From: Ramlibacter tataouinensis
GTDB taxonomy: Bacteria; Pseudomonadota; Gammaproteobacteria; Burkholderiales; Burkholderiaceae_C
DNA: 64,000 nt
Assembly: GCA_002427815.1 (NCBI GenBank)
Contig: DIZF01000021.1
Coordinates: 15,867-79,866 of the forward strand
Direction of reading: 5' to 3'
In this document: positions 20,169-29,755 of the stretch, piece after piece
Layout of the letters: each line of letters starts with the position of its first letter
Numbering within the stretch: the stretch's first letter is position 1
Translations under genes and position numbers: made by a program
The notes under the pieces: model-generated
The model's input: the letters and a program-made list of their open reading frames with translations, nothing else
Told to the model about the DNA's origin: nothing
Database searches by the model: none

Positions 20169-21346
20169 AGCCGGCGCAGCACCAGCATCGTCAATGCCAA
20201 GGCGCTGAACGCGGCGCCCGCCAGAAACGTGACGGGCGCGCCCCAGTGGTCCCACAGCAGCCCGGCCATGCCGCTGGCCAGCAGCAGTGCAATCCCGCTC
20301 ACCAGGTTGAACAAACCGAAAGCGGTGCCGCGCAGGTCCGACGGCGCCGTGTCCACCACCATCGTGGCCAGCAAACCCTGCGTCATGGCCATGTGCAGAC
20401 CCCACAGGGCAATGCCGGCCCACAGCACCGGTCCGTGGTTGGCCCAGGCCAGCAGCAGGTCCGCTGCGATCAGCACTGCCAGGCCCGCGGCCAGCAGGGC
20501 GGTGTGTCTCACGCGGTCGGACAACTTGCCGAAGGGGTATGCCCCAGCCGAGTACACCAGGCTCATCGCGATCAGCACCAGCGGGGTCCACGCCAGCGCC
20601 AGCCCGCCCTGCTGGGCCCGCAGCACGAGAAAGGCCTCGCTGAAACGGGCCAGGGTGAAGACGGCGCCCGCAATCACCACCCACCAGTAGGCCGGGCCCA
20701 GCCGCTTGAGGTTGGCCCGCTGGATCGGGTTGGCCTGGTGACCCGCCCTGGGCCGGTCGGGCTCGTGCACACCGAACAGCAGCAAAGCCACGGACAGGAA
20801 GGCCGGGATCACCGCCACCCAGAATACGGCGCGAAAGTCATTGGCCCACAACAGCATCAGGCCGATCGCCAGCAGCGGGCCGAGGAAAGCGCCCACCGTG
20901 TCGAGCGACTGACGCAGGCCGAAAGCCGCGCCGCGCACGGCCTCCGGGGCGATATCGGCGACCAGCGCGTCGCGGGGTGCCCCGCGGATGCCCTTGCCCA
21001 CCCGGTCGAGCAGCCGCGCGCCCAGCACCAGGGCCGATGTCGAGGCCAGCGCGAACAGCGGCTTGGAAAAGGCTCCCAGCCCATAGCCCAGCAACGCCAG
21101 CGGCTTGCGCTGTCCCCAGTAATCGCTGAGGACGCCCGAGAACACCTTGACGATCAGCGCGGTGGCCTCGGCTCCGCCTTCGATCAGGCCGACCACCAGC
21201 ACGCTGGTGCCCAGGACCGTGACCATGAAGACGGGCAGCAGGCTGTGGATGAGCTCCGACGACACGTCCATCAGCAGGCTGACAAAGCCCAGGATCCAGA
21301 TGCCGGCCGGCAGGCGCGAGGGCGGCGGCACTGGCGGGACGTTCAT
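20165..21346 (-). CDS. MFS transporter
   Basis: A 393-residue major facilitator with about 12 hydrophobic segments. The first cytoplasmic loop motif (GVLSDYWGQRKPLALLGYGLG) and its second-half counterpart (PFGKLSDRVRHTALLAAG) fit a drug/metabolite efflux-type MFS; DRVGKGIRGAPRDALVADI is also typical. The substrate is unknown. It starts 10 bases after the purM stop on the same strand, so it may be read through from purM. Confidence 0.85.
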   Translation of the reverse strand: MNVPPVPPPSRLPAGIWILGFVSLLMDVSSELIHSLLPVFMVTVLGTSVLVVGLIEGGAEATALIVKVFSGVLSDYWGQRKPLALLGYGLGAFSKPLFALASTSALVLGARLLDRVGKGIRGAPRDALVADIAPEAVRGAAFGLRQSLDTVGAFLGPLLAIGLMLLWANDFRAVFWVAVIPAFLSVALLLFGVHEPDRPRAGHQANPIQRANLKRLGPAYWWVVIAGAVFTLARFSEAFLVLRAQQGGLALAWTPLVLIAMSLVYSAGAYPFGKLSDRVRHTALLAAGLAVLIAADLLLAWANHGPVLWAGIALWGLHMAMTQGLLATMVVDTAPSDLRGTAFGLFNLVSGIALLLASGMAGLLWDHWGAPVTFLAGAAFSALALTMLVLRRL

Positions 21347-21356
21347 GCGCGGGCCT

Positions 21357-22388
21357 TCAGGCGATCACGACGGATGCCCCGGCACCTCGCGGCGCGATGG
21401 CGCCGATGACATGGACGGTTTCGCCGGCTTCGCGCAGCATCGCGGCCGCGGCCCCGGCAATCGAAGGATCCACCACGACCACCATGCCGATGCCGTTGTT
21501 GAACGTGCGGTTCATCTCGTGGTCGTCGATCGCCGCGGTGCTTTGCAGCCAGGCGAACAGCTCGGTGCGCGGCCAGCTCCCCTTCTTCAGGTGGGCCGCC
21601 GTGCCATCGGGCAGCACACGGGGGATGTTTTCCAGCAAGCCGCCGCCGGTGATGTGGGCCAGGGCCTTCACCGGGTGCATGGCCAACAGCGCGAGCACGC
21701 TTTTCACATACAGCCGGGTGGGCGCCATGATGGCGTCGCGGAAGGCCTGTCCATCCAGTGTCGCAGGCAGCGTGCCGGCGGCACGCTCGATGCACTTGCG
21801 CACCAGCGAAAAACCGTTGGAATGGACGCCGCTGGAAGCCAGGCCCAGCACGATGTCGCCCGCCTTGACGTCGGCGCCGCTCAGGATTTTTGATTTTTCC
21901 ACTGCACCCACGGCGAAGCCCGCCAGGTCGTATTCCCCCTGCGGGTACATGCCCGGCATCTCGGCGGTCTCGCCGCCGATCAGCGCGCAGCCGGAGAGTT
22001 CGCAACCGCGGGCGATGCCGCCGACCACGGCCGCCGCCACCTCCACGTCGAGCTTGCCGCAGGCGAAGTAGTCGAGAAAGAACAGCGGTTCGGCGCCCTG
22101 CACCAGCACATCGTTCACGCTCATCGCCACCAGGTCGATGCCCACCGTGTCGTGCATGTTCCACTCGAAGGCGAGCCTGAGTTTGGTGCCGACGCCATCG
22201 GTGCCGCTCACCAGGACCGGTTCCCGGTAGCGCTTGGGCACCTCGAACAGGGCACCGAAGCCGCCGATGCCCGCCAGGACGCCCTCGCGCAAGGTCTTTT
22301 TCGCCAGCGGCTTGATGCGTTCGACCAACGCGTCGCCGGCGTCGATGTCCACGCCGGCGTCTTTGTACGAGAGGGGGGAGGGGCTCAT
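21357..22388 (-). CDS. purM: phosphoribosylformylglycinamidine cyclo-ligase (AIR synthetase)
   Basis: A 343-residue PurM, making aminoimidazole ribotide from FGAM with ATP. Family marks: SYKDAGVDIDAGD at the start, SGTDGVGTKLRLAF, DLVAMSVNDVLVQGAEPLFFLDYFACG, GGETAEMPGMY and HITGGGLLENIPRVLP. The ATG at 22388 gives the standard N-terminus; the frame stays open far upstream because it is antisense to the next gene. It is divergent from the AI-2E-type exporter and followed by the MFS gene. Confidence 0.98.
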   Translation of the reverse strand: MSPSPLSYKDAGVDIDAGDALVERIKPLAKKTLREGVLAGIGGFGALFEVPKRYREPVLVSGTDGVGTKLRLAFEWNMHDTVGIDLVAMSVNDVLVQGAEPLFFLDYFACGKLDVEVAAAVVGGIARGCELSGCALIGGETAEMPGMYPQGEYDLAGFAVGAVEKSKILSGADVKAGDIVLGLASSGVHSNGFSLVRKCIERAAGTLPATLDGQAFRDAIMAPTRLYVKSVLALLAMHPVKALAHITGGGLLENIPRVLPDGTAAHLKKGSWPRTELFAWLQSTAAIDDHEMNRTFNNGIGMVVVVDPSIAGAAAAMLREAGETVHVIGAIAPRGAGASVVIA

Positions 22389-22511
22389 GGGATGGACTGC
22401 GGGCCGCGTTGAGCTTGGCCCGATAGAATTTGTCAGGATTTTAGCTTCGGCACGACCCGCCTCCGGCGAGTCGGCCCGCGCTGGGCCCAGCTCACCACCT
22501 CCGGATCCACC

Positions 22512-23582
22512 ATGCAATTGACTCCCGCCCAGAAACGCGCCGCAGCCTGGCTGCTGATCGCGTTGCTGGCCGTGCTGGCGCTGTGGTTGCTCGGGCCGGT
22601 GCTCACGCCCTTCGTCGTGGCCGGGGTGCTGGCCTACGCGCTCACCCCGCTGGTGGATTGGCTCGACGAGCTCGGCCGCGGGCGGCTTCCGCGCGTGATC
22701 GCCGTGGTGATCGTCGAACTGCTGCTCATTCTGGCGCTGCTGGGCCTGGTTCTGCTGGTGGTGCCTGTCCTCGCCCAGGAAGTGCCGCTGATGCGTGAGC
22801 AGCTGCCGCTGTTGTTCGACAAGCTCAACACCGTATTGGCGCCCTGGCTGGAGCAATTCGGCATCAAGGTCTCGCTGGACCTCGCCAGCCTGAAGGCCCG
22901 CGGTCTGAAGTACCTCAATGCCAATTACGCCGACGCGATCGGCTCCCTCCTGCCTTCGCTCAAGCTGGGCGGCAGCGTGGCGTTGACGGTCGTCGGAAAC
23001 GCCGTGCTGATCCCCGTGGCCTTGTTCTACCTGCTGCTGGACTGGAAGCATTTCGTGGCCCGCGTGTTCGAGCTGGTGCCGCCGCGCAACCGGCCGGCGG
23101 TCGACTCGTTCGCCGGGGAGGCGGACCAGGTGCTCGGGCAGTACCTGCGCGGCCAATTGCTGGTCATGCTGACGATGGGGGTGTTCTACAGCACCGGCCT
23201 GGCCCTGTTCGGCCTGGACCTGGCCGTGCCGATCGGCCTGTTCACCGGAATGGCCATGTTCGTGCCTTACGTGGGCTTCGGCATCGGCCTGTTGCTCGCC
23301 CTGGTCGCGGGCCTGCTGCAATTTGTCTCGGTCAAGGCTTTGATCATGGTTGCGGCCGTCTACGGCAGCGGCCAGGTGACTGAAGGCTTCTTCCTGACGC
23401 CGCGCCTGGTGGGCGAGCGCATCGGGCTGCATCCGCTGGTGGTGATCTTCGCCCTGCTGGCCTTCGGACAGCTGTTCGGCTTTGTCGGTGTGATGGTGGC
23501 GCTGCCGGCCAGCGCCGTCCTCTTCGTGGCCGTCCGCCGCCTGCGGGCGGGTTACATCCGCAGCAAGCTGTACCAAAGCTGA
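22512..23582 (+). CDS. AI-2E family (PerM-like) membrane transporter
   Basis: A 356-residue membrane protein with about 7-8 hydrophobic segments: three near the N-terminus (10-80), a soluble region (about 80-150), then the rest. The family includes the AI-2 exporter TqsA and Na+/H+ antiporters, so the substrate is open. The conserved end motif LTPRLVGERIGLHPLVVIFALLAFGQLFGFVGV is present. It heads the run that continues as hda two bases downstream; purM is divergent. This purM-exporter-hda order recurs in Burkholderiales. Confidence 0.88.
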   Translation: MQLTPAQKRAAAWLLIALLAVLALWLLGPVLTPFVVAGVLAYALTPLVDWLDELGRGRLPRVIAVVIVELLLILALLGLVLLVVPVLAQEVPLMREQLPLLFDKLNTVLAPWLEQFGIKVSLDLASLKARGLKYLNANYADAIGSLLPSLKLGGSVALTVVGNAVLIPVALFYLLLDWKHFVARVFELVPPRNRPAVDSFAGEADQVLGQYLRGQLLVMLTMGVFYSTGLALFGLDLAVPIGLFTGMAMFVPYVGFGIGLLLALVAGLLQFVSVKALIMVAAVYGSGQVTEGFFLTPRLVGERIGLHPLVVIFALLAFGQLFGFVGVMVALPASAVLFVAVRRLRAGYIRSKLYQS

Positions 23583-23584
23583 AG

Positions 23585-24259
23585 ATGAAACAGATCGCCC
23601 TGGACATCGGACTGGCCCGCGTTCCCACCCTGTCGAGTTTCTGCGCCGGGCCCAACGAGGCCGCATTGGCGCATTTGCGGCTGTGGGCCGGCAGCCCGAC
23701 GCGCTCGCCGGTTCCAACCTACCTGTGGGGCGCCAGCGGCAGCGGCAAGACGCATCTGCTCAAGGCGGTGGCCGAGTCGTTGCGCGACCAGGGTGCCGCG
23801 GCGGGATGGCTCGACGCGTCGGTGTACGAGCCTCCGGACTTCGACGAACGCTGGGCCGTGGTGCTGTTCGACGAAGTCCAGCTCTACACCGCGGTGCAGC
23901 AGCACGCCGCTTTCAACTGGTTCGTCAATGCGCAGGCCCTCCAACGGGGCGTGCTGGCGGCGGGCGCGGTGCCGCCGGCCGACCTCAAGCTGCGCGAAGA
24001 CCTGCGCACCCGCCTGGCGTGGGGCCATGTGTTCGGGCTGCAAGTGCTGAGCGAGCCCGAGCGTCGCGCGGTGCTGCGCCAGGCCGCGGACGCGCGCGGC
24101 GTCTTCCTGGGCGACGAAGTCATGGACTTCATGCTCACGCGTTTTTCGCGCGACCTGGGCAGCCTGATGCAATTGCTGGAACAGCTCGATGGCTACGCCC
24201 TGCAGACCAAGCGGGCCATTACCATCCCGCTGATCAGATCCATGCTGGAGAACGAATGA
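23585..24259 (+). CDS. hda: DnaA regulatory inactivator Hda
   Basis: A 224-residue AAA+ protein of the DnaA/Hda family, which with the DNA clamp stimulates ATP hydrolysis on DnaA to stop re-initiation. Visible are the N-terminal QIALDIGLARVPTLSSF (containing the clamp-binding-like start), Walker A YLWGASGSGKTHLL, Walker B VVLFDEVQLY and sensor motif DLRTRLAWG. There is no C-terminal DnaA DNA-binding domain. It starts two bases after the exporter and ends in an ATGA overlap with the HAD gene. Confidence 0.93.
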   Translation: MKQIALDIGLARVPTLSSFCAGPNEAALAHLRLWAGSPTRSPVPTYLWGASGSGKTHLLKAVAESLRDQGAAAGWLDASVYEPPDFDERWAVVLFDEVQLYTAVQQHAAFNWFVNAQALQRGVLAAGAVPPADLKLREDLRTRLAWGHVFGLQVLSEPERRAVLRQAADARGVFLGDEVMDFMLTRFSRDLGSLMQLLEQLDGYALQTKRAITIPLIRSMLENE

Positions 24260-24954
24260 GCAAGAAGACCAGGTTGGACAAGACCAGGCTGGCGCTGTTC
24301 GACCTGGACCACACGCTGCTGCCGATCGATTCCGACTACGCCTGGGGAGTGTTCACGCAGGACATCGGCTGGACCGATCCGGTGGTCTTCCAGGCGCGCA
24401 ACGACGAGTACTACGAGCACTACAAGGCCGGCACCCTGGACGTCCACGACTACGTGCGGTTCGCGACAGAGGCGCTGCGCTTGCGCGGGCCGGCCGAAGC
24501 CGCGGCCGCGCATGCCCGGTTCATGGAGTCGGTGATCCTGCCGGCGATCCGCGACGAGGCGGTGTCGCTGGTGCGTCGGCATCAGGACGCGGGCGAACAG
24601 GTGGTGATCATCACCGCCACCAACGAGTTCGTCACCGGGCCGATCGCCCGCGCGCTCGGCGTCGAGGAACTGATTGCCGTCCAGCTCGAGCGGGGGCCCG
24701 ACGGCTGGATCACCGGGGAGATCGCCGGTGTGCCTTCGATGCGTGAGGGCAAGGTCGAGCGGGTGGCGCAGTGGCTGGCGGCGCGCGGCCTGGGCTGGAG
24801 CGACGTGCACGCCACCTTCTATTCCGATTCCATCAACGATTTGCCACTGCTGGAGACGGTCGACCACCCGGTGGCGACCAACCCCGACGACCGCTTGCGC
24901 GCCATCGCCGGGGAGCGCGGCTGGCGCATACTGGACCTGTTCAGGAAAAAATGA
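24256..24954 (+). CDS. HAD-IB family phosphatase (SerB-like)
   Basis: A 232-residue HAD hydrolase. Motif I is LALFDLDHTLLP (nucleophile Asp plus acid/base Asp), motif II includes VVIITATNEF, and motif III is FYSDSINDLPLLE. The helical cap after motif I places it in the IB subgroup, which contains phosphoserine and histidinol-phosphate phosphatases; the substrate is not determined. It overlaps hda and pcnB by 4 bases each (ATGA), so all three are translationally coupled. Confidence 0.88.
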   Translation: MSKKTRLDKTRLALFDLDHTLLPIDSDYAWGVFTQDIGWTDPVVFQARNDEYYEHYKAGTLDVHDYVRFATEALRLRGPAEAAAAHARFMESVILPAIRDEAVSLVRRHQDAGEQVVIITATNEFVTGPIARALGVEELIAVQLERGPDGWITGEIAGVPSMREGKVERVAQWLAARGLGWSDVHATFYSDSINDLPLLETVDHPVATNPDDRLRAIAGERGWRILDLFRKK

Positions 24955-26522
24955 TCAAGAAATTCATCGACAGACTGCTCGGCAAGGCGCCGGGCGGCAA
25001 AGGCAGCCGGCCCAGCTTCGGCAAACGCCAGGAGGTGGGGCCCCAGGAGCACGGCATCGATGCCTCGCTGGTGGACGAGCGGGCCCTCAATGTGGTCCAC
25101 ACCCTCAAGGAAGCCGGCTACGACGCATACATCGTCGGTGGCGCGGTGCGCGACCTGCTGGTGGGCCTCAGACCCAAGGATTTCGACGTCGCGACCAGCG
25201 CGACGCCCGAGCAGGTCAAGGGGCTGTTCCGGCGCGCCTTCATCATCGGGCGGCGCTTCCGGATCGTCCACGTGGTGTTCGGGCGCGGACGCGAGCATGA
25301 AGTGATCGAAGTCTCCACCTTCCGCGCCTACATGGACAACGCCGCCGCCGAGCAGGTGGCCGGCAACGAGAAGACCAGCAAGAGCGAACTGGCGGGCATG
25401 AAACACGCCGTCGATTCCACCGGCCGGGTTCTGCGCGACAACGTCTGGGGACCGCAGGAGGAAGACGCCACGCGGCGCGACTTCACCATCAACGCGATGT
25501 ATTACGACCCCGAGACGCAGATCGTGGTGGACTACCACGGCGGCATCAAGGACGCCAAGAAGCGCAGCATCCGCATGATCGGCGATCCGCTGACGCGCTA
25601 CCGCGAAGACCCGGTGCGCATCATCCGGGCGGTGCGGTTCACGGCCAAGCTCAGTCCGCTGGGATTCAAGCTCGATCCCAAGACGGCGGCGCCGCTGGTG
25701 GGGTGCCAGTCCCTGCTGGCCGACGTGCCGCAGAGCCGGATGTTCGACGAGATGCTCAAGCTGCTGCAGACCGGCCACTCGCTGGCCACCATCGAGCAGC
25801 TCAAGGTACTGGGGATGGCGCGCGGCATCTACCCGCTGCTCGACGTGGTGGTCGAGCGCGCCGAACAGCCCTTTGTCAACGCGGCGCTGCAGGACACCGA
25901 TCGCCGCGTAGCCGAGAACAAACCGGTGGCGCCCAGCTTCCTGCTGGCCTGCGTGTTGTGGGCTGACGTGCGCGATGGCTGGGCCGACCGCCTGGCGCAC
26001 AAGCAGCATCCCTTCCCGGCGCTGCAGGATGCGATCGACGATGTGTTCAATGCGCGCATCGGCGATGTCTCGGGTCGCGGCAAGCTGGCCGCCGACATGC
26101 GCGAAATCTGGATGATGCAGCCGCGCTTCGAGAAGCGCACCGGCAACACCGCGTTCAGCCTGGTGGAGCAGCCGCGCTTTCGCGCCGGCTTCGATTTCAT
26201 GCGCCTGCGCGCCGACGTGGGCGAGGTCGACGTGGTGCTGGCCGACTGGTGGCAGGAATTCAGCCAGGCCAGCGACGCGGTGCGCGAAGACCTGGTGGCG
26301 CAGCTGCGCGAGGAACAGCACAAGGGACAGCGTCGCGTGCGCTCACCGCGCCCGGCCGAATCACCCGCGAACATCGCGCCGACCCGTGCCGAACCGGGGC
26401 CGGACATCGCACCGGTGCGCGAAGGCGAGGGCGGCTCATCCGACGCGCCGAAGAAGCGCCGCCGCCGCCGTCGCAAACCCGGCGGTGAGGAGGGCGGCGG
26501 CCCGGCAGGCCCGCGGGAGTAG
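24951..26522 (+). CDS. pcnB: poly(A) polymerase I
   Basis: A 523-residue class II CCA-adding/poly(A) polymerase-type nucleotidyltransferase that polyadenylates RNA 3' ends for decay. The head domain has IVGGAVRDLLVGLRPKDFDVATSA (catalytic Asp pair) and RRDFTINAMYYD; RYREDPVRIIRAVRFTAKL follows. Poly(A) polymerase rather than tRNA CCA enzyme is supported by the long C-terminus with a basic tail KKRRRRRRKP. The ATG at 24951 overlaps the HAD stop. folK follows 24 bases later. Confidence 0.94.
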   Translation: MIKKFIDRLLGKAPGGKGSRPSFGKRQEVGPQEHGIDASLVDERALNVVHTLKEAGYDAYIVGGAVRDLLVGLRPKDFDVATSATPEQVKGLFRRAFIIGRRFRIVHVVFGRGREHEVIEVSTFRAYMDNAAAEQVAGNEKTSKSELAGMKHAVDSTGRVLRDNVWGPQEEDATRRDFTINAMYYDPETQIVVDYHGGIKDAKKRSIRMIGDPLTRYREDPVRIIRAVRFTAKLSPLGFKLDPKTAAPLVGCQSLLADVPQSRMFDEMLKLLQTGHSLATIEQLKVLGMARGIYPLLDVVVERAEQPFVNAALQDTDRRVAENKPVAPSFLLACVLWADVRDGWADRLAHKQHPFPALQDAIDDVFNARIGDVSGRGKLAADMREIWMMQPRFEKRTGNTAFSLVEQPRFRAGFDFMRLRADVGEVDVVLADWWQEFSQASDAVREDLVAQLREEQHKGQRRVRSPRPAESPANIAPTRAEPGPDIAPVREGEGGSSDAPKKRRRRRRKPGGEEGGGPAGPRE

Positions 26523-26546
26523 CCGGGTGCCGGATGCCCCTCGAAC

Positions 26547-27020
26547 ATGCGAGATGCAGTCACCGCCTACATTGCCCTTGGAGCGAACCTGGGCGATGCA
26601 GCGCAGGCCGTGCGCGATGCCATCGCGCACATTGGGGCGTTGCCGCAGACAGTGCTGGTGCGCCAGTCCTCGCTCTACCGCACCGCGCCGATCGATGCCG
26701 GTGGTCCGGACTACATCAACGCAGTGGTGGAAGTCTCCACCCGGCTGACTGCACCGGAGCTGCTGGCGCAGTTGCAGCGCCTGGAACTGCAGGCCGGGCG
26801 CGAGCGCTCCTGGCGCAACGCGCCTCGCACCCTGGACCTGGACCTGCTTCTCTTAGGTAGCGCGCGCATCGAGAGCGCCGCCTTGACGGTGCCGCATCCC
26901 CGGATGCAGCAGCGGGCTTTTGTCCTGGTGCCGCTGTCCGAAATCGCGCCGCAGCTCGTGCCGGCCGCCCAGTTGCTGGCAGTGGCCGGCCAGACCTCGA
27001 CGCGTTTACCTCCGGCGTAA
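26547..27020 (+). CDS. folK: HPPK, 6-hydroxymethyl-dihydropterin pyrophosphokinase
   Basis: A 157-residue FolK, transferring pyrophosphate from ATP to 6-hydroxymethyl-7,8-dihydropterin in folate synthesis. Motifs in order: YIALGANLGD, SLYRTAPI, GPDYINAVVEV, the signature RTLDLDLLLLG and PHPRMQQRAFVLVPL. Length is normal. It is the last gene of the exporter-hda-HAD-pcnB-folK run, a frequent pcnB-folK pairing. Confidence 0.96.
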   Translation: MRDAVTAYIALGANLGDAAQAVRDAIAHIGALPQTVLVRQSSLYRTAPIDAGGPDYINAVVEVSTRLTAPELLAQLQRLELQAGRERSWRNAPRTLDLDLLLLGSARIESAALTVPHPRMQQRAFVLVPLSEIAPQLVPAAQLLAVAGQTSTRLPPA

Positions 27021-27047
27021 TTGCCCGCATGCCGCGGCGGCCCTCAT

Positions 27048-27073
27048 CGACGCCGATTTCCTGATCGGCGTTG
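27048..27073. terminator. hairpin between convergent folK and phosphatase genes
   Basis: ACGCCGAT and ATCGGCGT form an 8-bp perfect stem over a 6-base loop, extended by a wobble and a further pair. It lies 27 bases after folK in the convergent gap. There is no clear T-run, so termination is only a possibility. Confidence 0.35.
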
Positions 27074-27145
27074 GCGTGGCGATGATGTTCGTCTTCGCCA
27101 ATCCTTTCGCCAGGTAGTCGCCAGGCGGCTGCGGATTGACTAGAA

Positions 27146-27619
27146 TCAGTTCACCAGGCCGGATTGCTGCGCATTCTGCGGATTGGAGCCGGCGTCGCGC
27201 ACGCGCTGCAGAGCCTCGCCCGCGCCCAGCCCCAGGGCCTTGAGCACGCAGGCGGCGGTGCTTCCGGTGCGGCCCATCCCGGCGGCGCAATGCAGCATCA
27301 CGCCATCGCCTTGCTGCAGCGCCTGCGCGATCTGCCGCACCCCCTGCTCGAAGCCTGCGCGGTCTTCGGGCACGCCGAAATTGCGCACGGGCAGGTTGAG
27401 CCAGCGGAAGGGCACGTCGCCGTGCGCCACGGCCGCGTGGTACGCCGGTGACAGCTCGGCCAGTTCGCTGCGCGGCGTCAGGCACACCACCAGCCCCAGG
27501 GCTGCGCGCTGGGCCCGGGCTTCGAAAGCGCTCCAGGGCTCGAAGCGACCGGGCATGGCAGCCAGCCACAGCGATCCCGTCACGGATGCGGGCAAGATGA
27601 CGCGGCGTAGTTCCTCCAT
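27146..27619 (-). CDS. dual-specificity/tyrosine-type protein phosphatase
   Basis: A 157-residue cysteine phosphatase of the dual-specificity fold. The P-loop HCAAGMGRT is at residues 110-118 (nucleophile C111, phosphate-binding R117), preceded by a conserved strand VVCLTPRSEL. The general-acid Asp is not certain. The protein is shorter than many relatives, and the substrate is unknown. It lies just downstream of the two cytochrome genes on the same strand with a 27-base gap, so it may share their transcript. Confidence 0.82.
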   Translation of the reverse strand: MEELRRVILPASVTGSLWLAAMPGRFEPWSAFEARAQRAALGLVVCLTPRSELAELSPAYHAAVAHGDVPFRWLNLPVRNFGVPEDRAGFEQGVRQIAQALQQGDGVMLHCAAGMGRTGSTAACVLKALGLGAGEALQRVRDAGSNPQNAQQSGLVN

Positions 27620-27646
27620 CGGGACATTGTGCCCACCCTGGCCTCG

Positions 27647-28924
27647 CTAGGGGCTGGCCCCGCCGCGCTGCTGGCTCACCGACAGCTCGCTCACCGCCGG
27701 CGACCGGTTGCCCCAGGATCCGCGAATATGGCTGAGGACAGCGGCGACGTCCGAGTCGCTGAGCACCGTGGCGTAGGGCGGCATGCCGAACGGACGCGGG
27801 TTGCCGGCGGTCGACGGCGGGAAGCCGCCGTACAGGACCACCTGGACCAGGTTGGCCGTCACCGGCAGCGTCACGGCCCTGTTTCCCGCCAGCGCGGGAT
27901 AGGCGCCGGGCACGCCCCGGCCCTCGTTGCCGTGGCAGGCGGCGCAGTGGTTCTCGTAGAGCCTGGCGCCGCGCGCGGCCATGCGCGCTCTCACCGCGAA
28001 CGCTGGCCCGGCCGCGGCCGTGCGGGCGGCTTGCGGCAGGGACTTCAGGAACACGGCCATGGCGCGCAAATCATCGGCCGCCAGGTACTGCGTGCTGTGC
28101 AGCACCACTTCGGCCATGGGCCCCAGCACGGTGCCGCCGGCCGCCACTCCCGTTTGCAGCAGGCGCTCGATCTGGACCAGGTCCCAGCCGGCCACGCCGG
28201 CTTCGGCACTGGACGTGAGGGACGGGGCGTACCAGTTCTGCATCGGGATCAGGCCGCCGGAGAGGTCCATCATCGCGCTGCTCGCGCCCAGGGCGTTGCG
28301 GGCGGTGTGGCAGGCGCCGCAATGGCCCAGACCGCGCACCAGGTAGGCGCCGCGGTTCCATTGCGCCGTCGCATTGCGGTCTTCTTCAGGGCCCACCGGA
28401 GTGAAGTACAGGGCCCGCCACAGCGCGAGCGCCACCTGCGTGTTGTAGGGCCAGCGCAGCCGGTGCGGCGTATTGGCGCGTTGCACCGGCGGCAAGCTGC
28501 GCAGGTAGTCGAACATCGCATCGGCATCGGCGCGCGAGACCCGGGTGTAGTCGGGATAGGGGAACGCAGGGACCAGGAGGCGGCCGTCGCGCGAGCGCCC
28601 GTCATGCAGCGCACGCCAGAAGTCATCGTGCGACCACGATCCGATACCGGTGGCCGGATCCGGCGTCAGGTTGCCCGCGTAAACGGTGCCGAACGGGGTT
28701 GCGATGGCGCGACCTCCGGCGAACGGGGCGCCGCCGCGGTCGGTGTGGCAAGCCATGCAGTTCCCCACCCGTATCAGGTATGCGCCACGCGCGACGCTGT
28801 CTCCCGCAGGTGGCGTGAGGGGTGGCAGGTCGTGAATCTCGCCCGCACCGCGGAAGTTCAGGAACAGGAACAGTGCCAGCACCGCCAGCAACCCGAGCAG
28901 GACCGCGGACCACCACCTGTTCAC
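27647..28924 (-). CDS. triheme cytochrome c, alcohol-dehydrogenase-subunit type
   Basis: A 425-residue membrane-anchored cytochrome c with three heme sites: CMACH (56-60), CGACH (202-206) and CAACH (327-331). A single hydrophobic N-terminal segment (about 5-24) anchors it or acts as a signal. The three-heme layout resembles the cytochrome subunits of membrane alcohol/aldehyde dehydrogenases, which pass electrons to quinone or oxidase; no dehydrogenase subunit lies adjacent here. The GTG start at 28924 overlaps the upstream cytochrome stop (GTGA), so the two are coupled. Confidence 0.88.
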   Translation of the reverse strand: MNRWWSAVLLGLLAVLALFLFLNFRGAGEIHDLPPLTPPAGDSVARGAYLIRVGNCMACHTDRGGAPFAGGRAIATPFGTVYAGNLTPDPATGIGSWSHDDFWRALHDGRSRDGRLLVPAFPYPDYTRVSRADADAMFDYLRSLPPVQRANTPHRLRWPYNTQVALALWRALYFTPVGPEEDRNATAQWNRGAYLVRGLGHCGACHTARNALGASSAMMDLSGGLIPMQNWYAPSLTSSAEAGVAGWDLVQIERLLQTGVAAGGTVLGPMAEVVLHSTQYLAADDLRAMAVFLKSLPQAARTAAAGPAFAVRARMAARGARLYENHCAACHGNEGRGVPGAYPALAGNRAVTLPVTANLVQVVLYGGFPPSTAGNPRPFGMPPYATVLSDSDVAAVLSHIRGSWGNRSPAVSELSVSQQRGGASP

Positions 28925-29628
28925 GGCTGCGCGCTCCCGGCGGACAGGGTCGCGCTGCCGCAGGCAATCTGCGGTGGCTGGGGCAATGAGCGCGCGGGCC
29001 TGGGGTCGGCCGGCAACGGCTGGGCCGCGAGCCAGCTGGTCACCGCCGCGAGGTCTTGCGGATCGAGCTGGCGTGCGATCTGCGCCATGCAATCGGGTGC
29101 ATGCGAGCGCCGCTGCCCGGTCCGCCAGGCGCCCAGCTGCGCATTGAGGTAGTCGCGTGGCAACCCGAGCAGACCCGGCGTGTTCGGTGTGACGCCCGTG
29201 AGCGAAGCGCCGTGGCATTGCACGCAAGCCGGAATCCTGGTCGGGCTGTCGCCCTGCAAGGCGAGCGCCTGCCCCCGTTGCAACACCAGTGCGGGAACAC
29301 CGGATGGCTGCGGGGCGGGATAGGGCAGGTCGAGCGAGGCGAAATGCCGCGCGATCTCCAGCAGGTAAGCGTCGGAGAGTGGGTCCAGCAGCCGCGCCAT
29401 CAAGCCATAGCGCCGACGCCCGTCGCGAAAGTTCAGCAACTGGTTGTAGAGGTAGCCGGCGGGCTTGCCGGCGATGCGCGGGTAATAACCGTCGGGGCCC
29501 GCGCGGCCCTGCCGGCCGTGGCAGCCGGTGCAGGCCAGGGTGCGCTGGGCCATGCTGTCTTCAAACGCCGGCGCCGCCCTGGCGCTGATGGCGGCGGCCG
29601 CCAAGACGAGGCAGATCAGGAACTTCAC
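28921..29628 (-). CDS. diheme cytochrome c (c4-like)
   Basis: A 235-residue exported cytochrome with a signal peptide (MKFLICLVLAAAAISARAAP) and two heme sites, CTGCH (33-37) and CVQCH (135-139). GYYPRIAGKPAGYLYNQLLNFRDGRR is typical of c4/c553-type modules. It probably shuttles electrons in the periplasm to or from the triheme partner encoded next. The two genes overlap by 4 bases. Confidence 0.88.
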   Translation of the reverse strand: MKFLICLVLAAAAISARAAPAFEDSMAQRTLACTGCHGRQGRAGPDGYYPRIAGKPAGYLYNQLLNFRDGRRRYGLMARLLDPLSDAYLLEIARHFASLDLPYPAPQPSGVPALVLQRGQALALQGDSPTRIPACVQCHGASLTGVTPNTPGLLGLPRDYLNAQLGAWRTGQRRSHAPDCMAQIARQLDPQDLAAVTSWLAAQPLPADPRPARSLPQPPQIACGSATLSAGSAQP

Positions 29629-29755
29629 GATGCCGCCGACTATGCCACCGGACGGCCGCGCGCGGGGCGGCCCGGCACGAGCCCGACCCCGAGGGGCAGC
29701 CCATGGCGGACGGCGAGCATCGGTACATCCGGCGCAGCTCCTGCACCACCGGCAA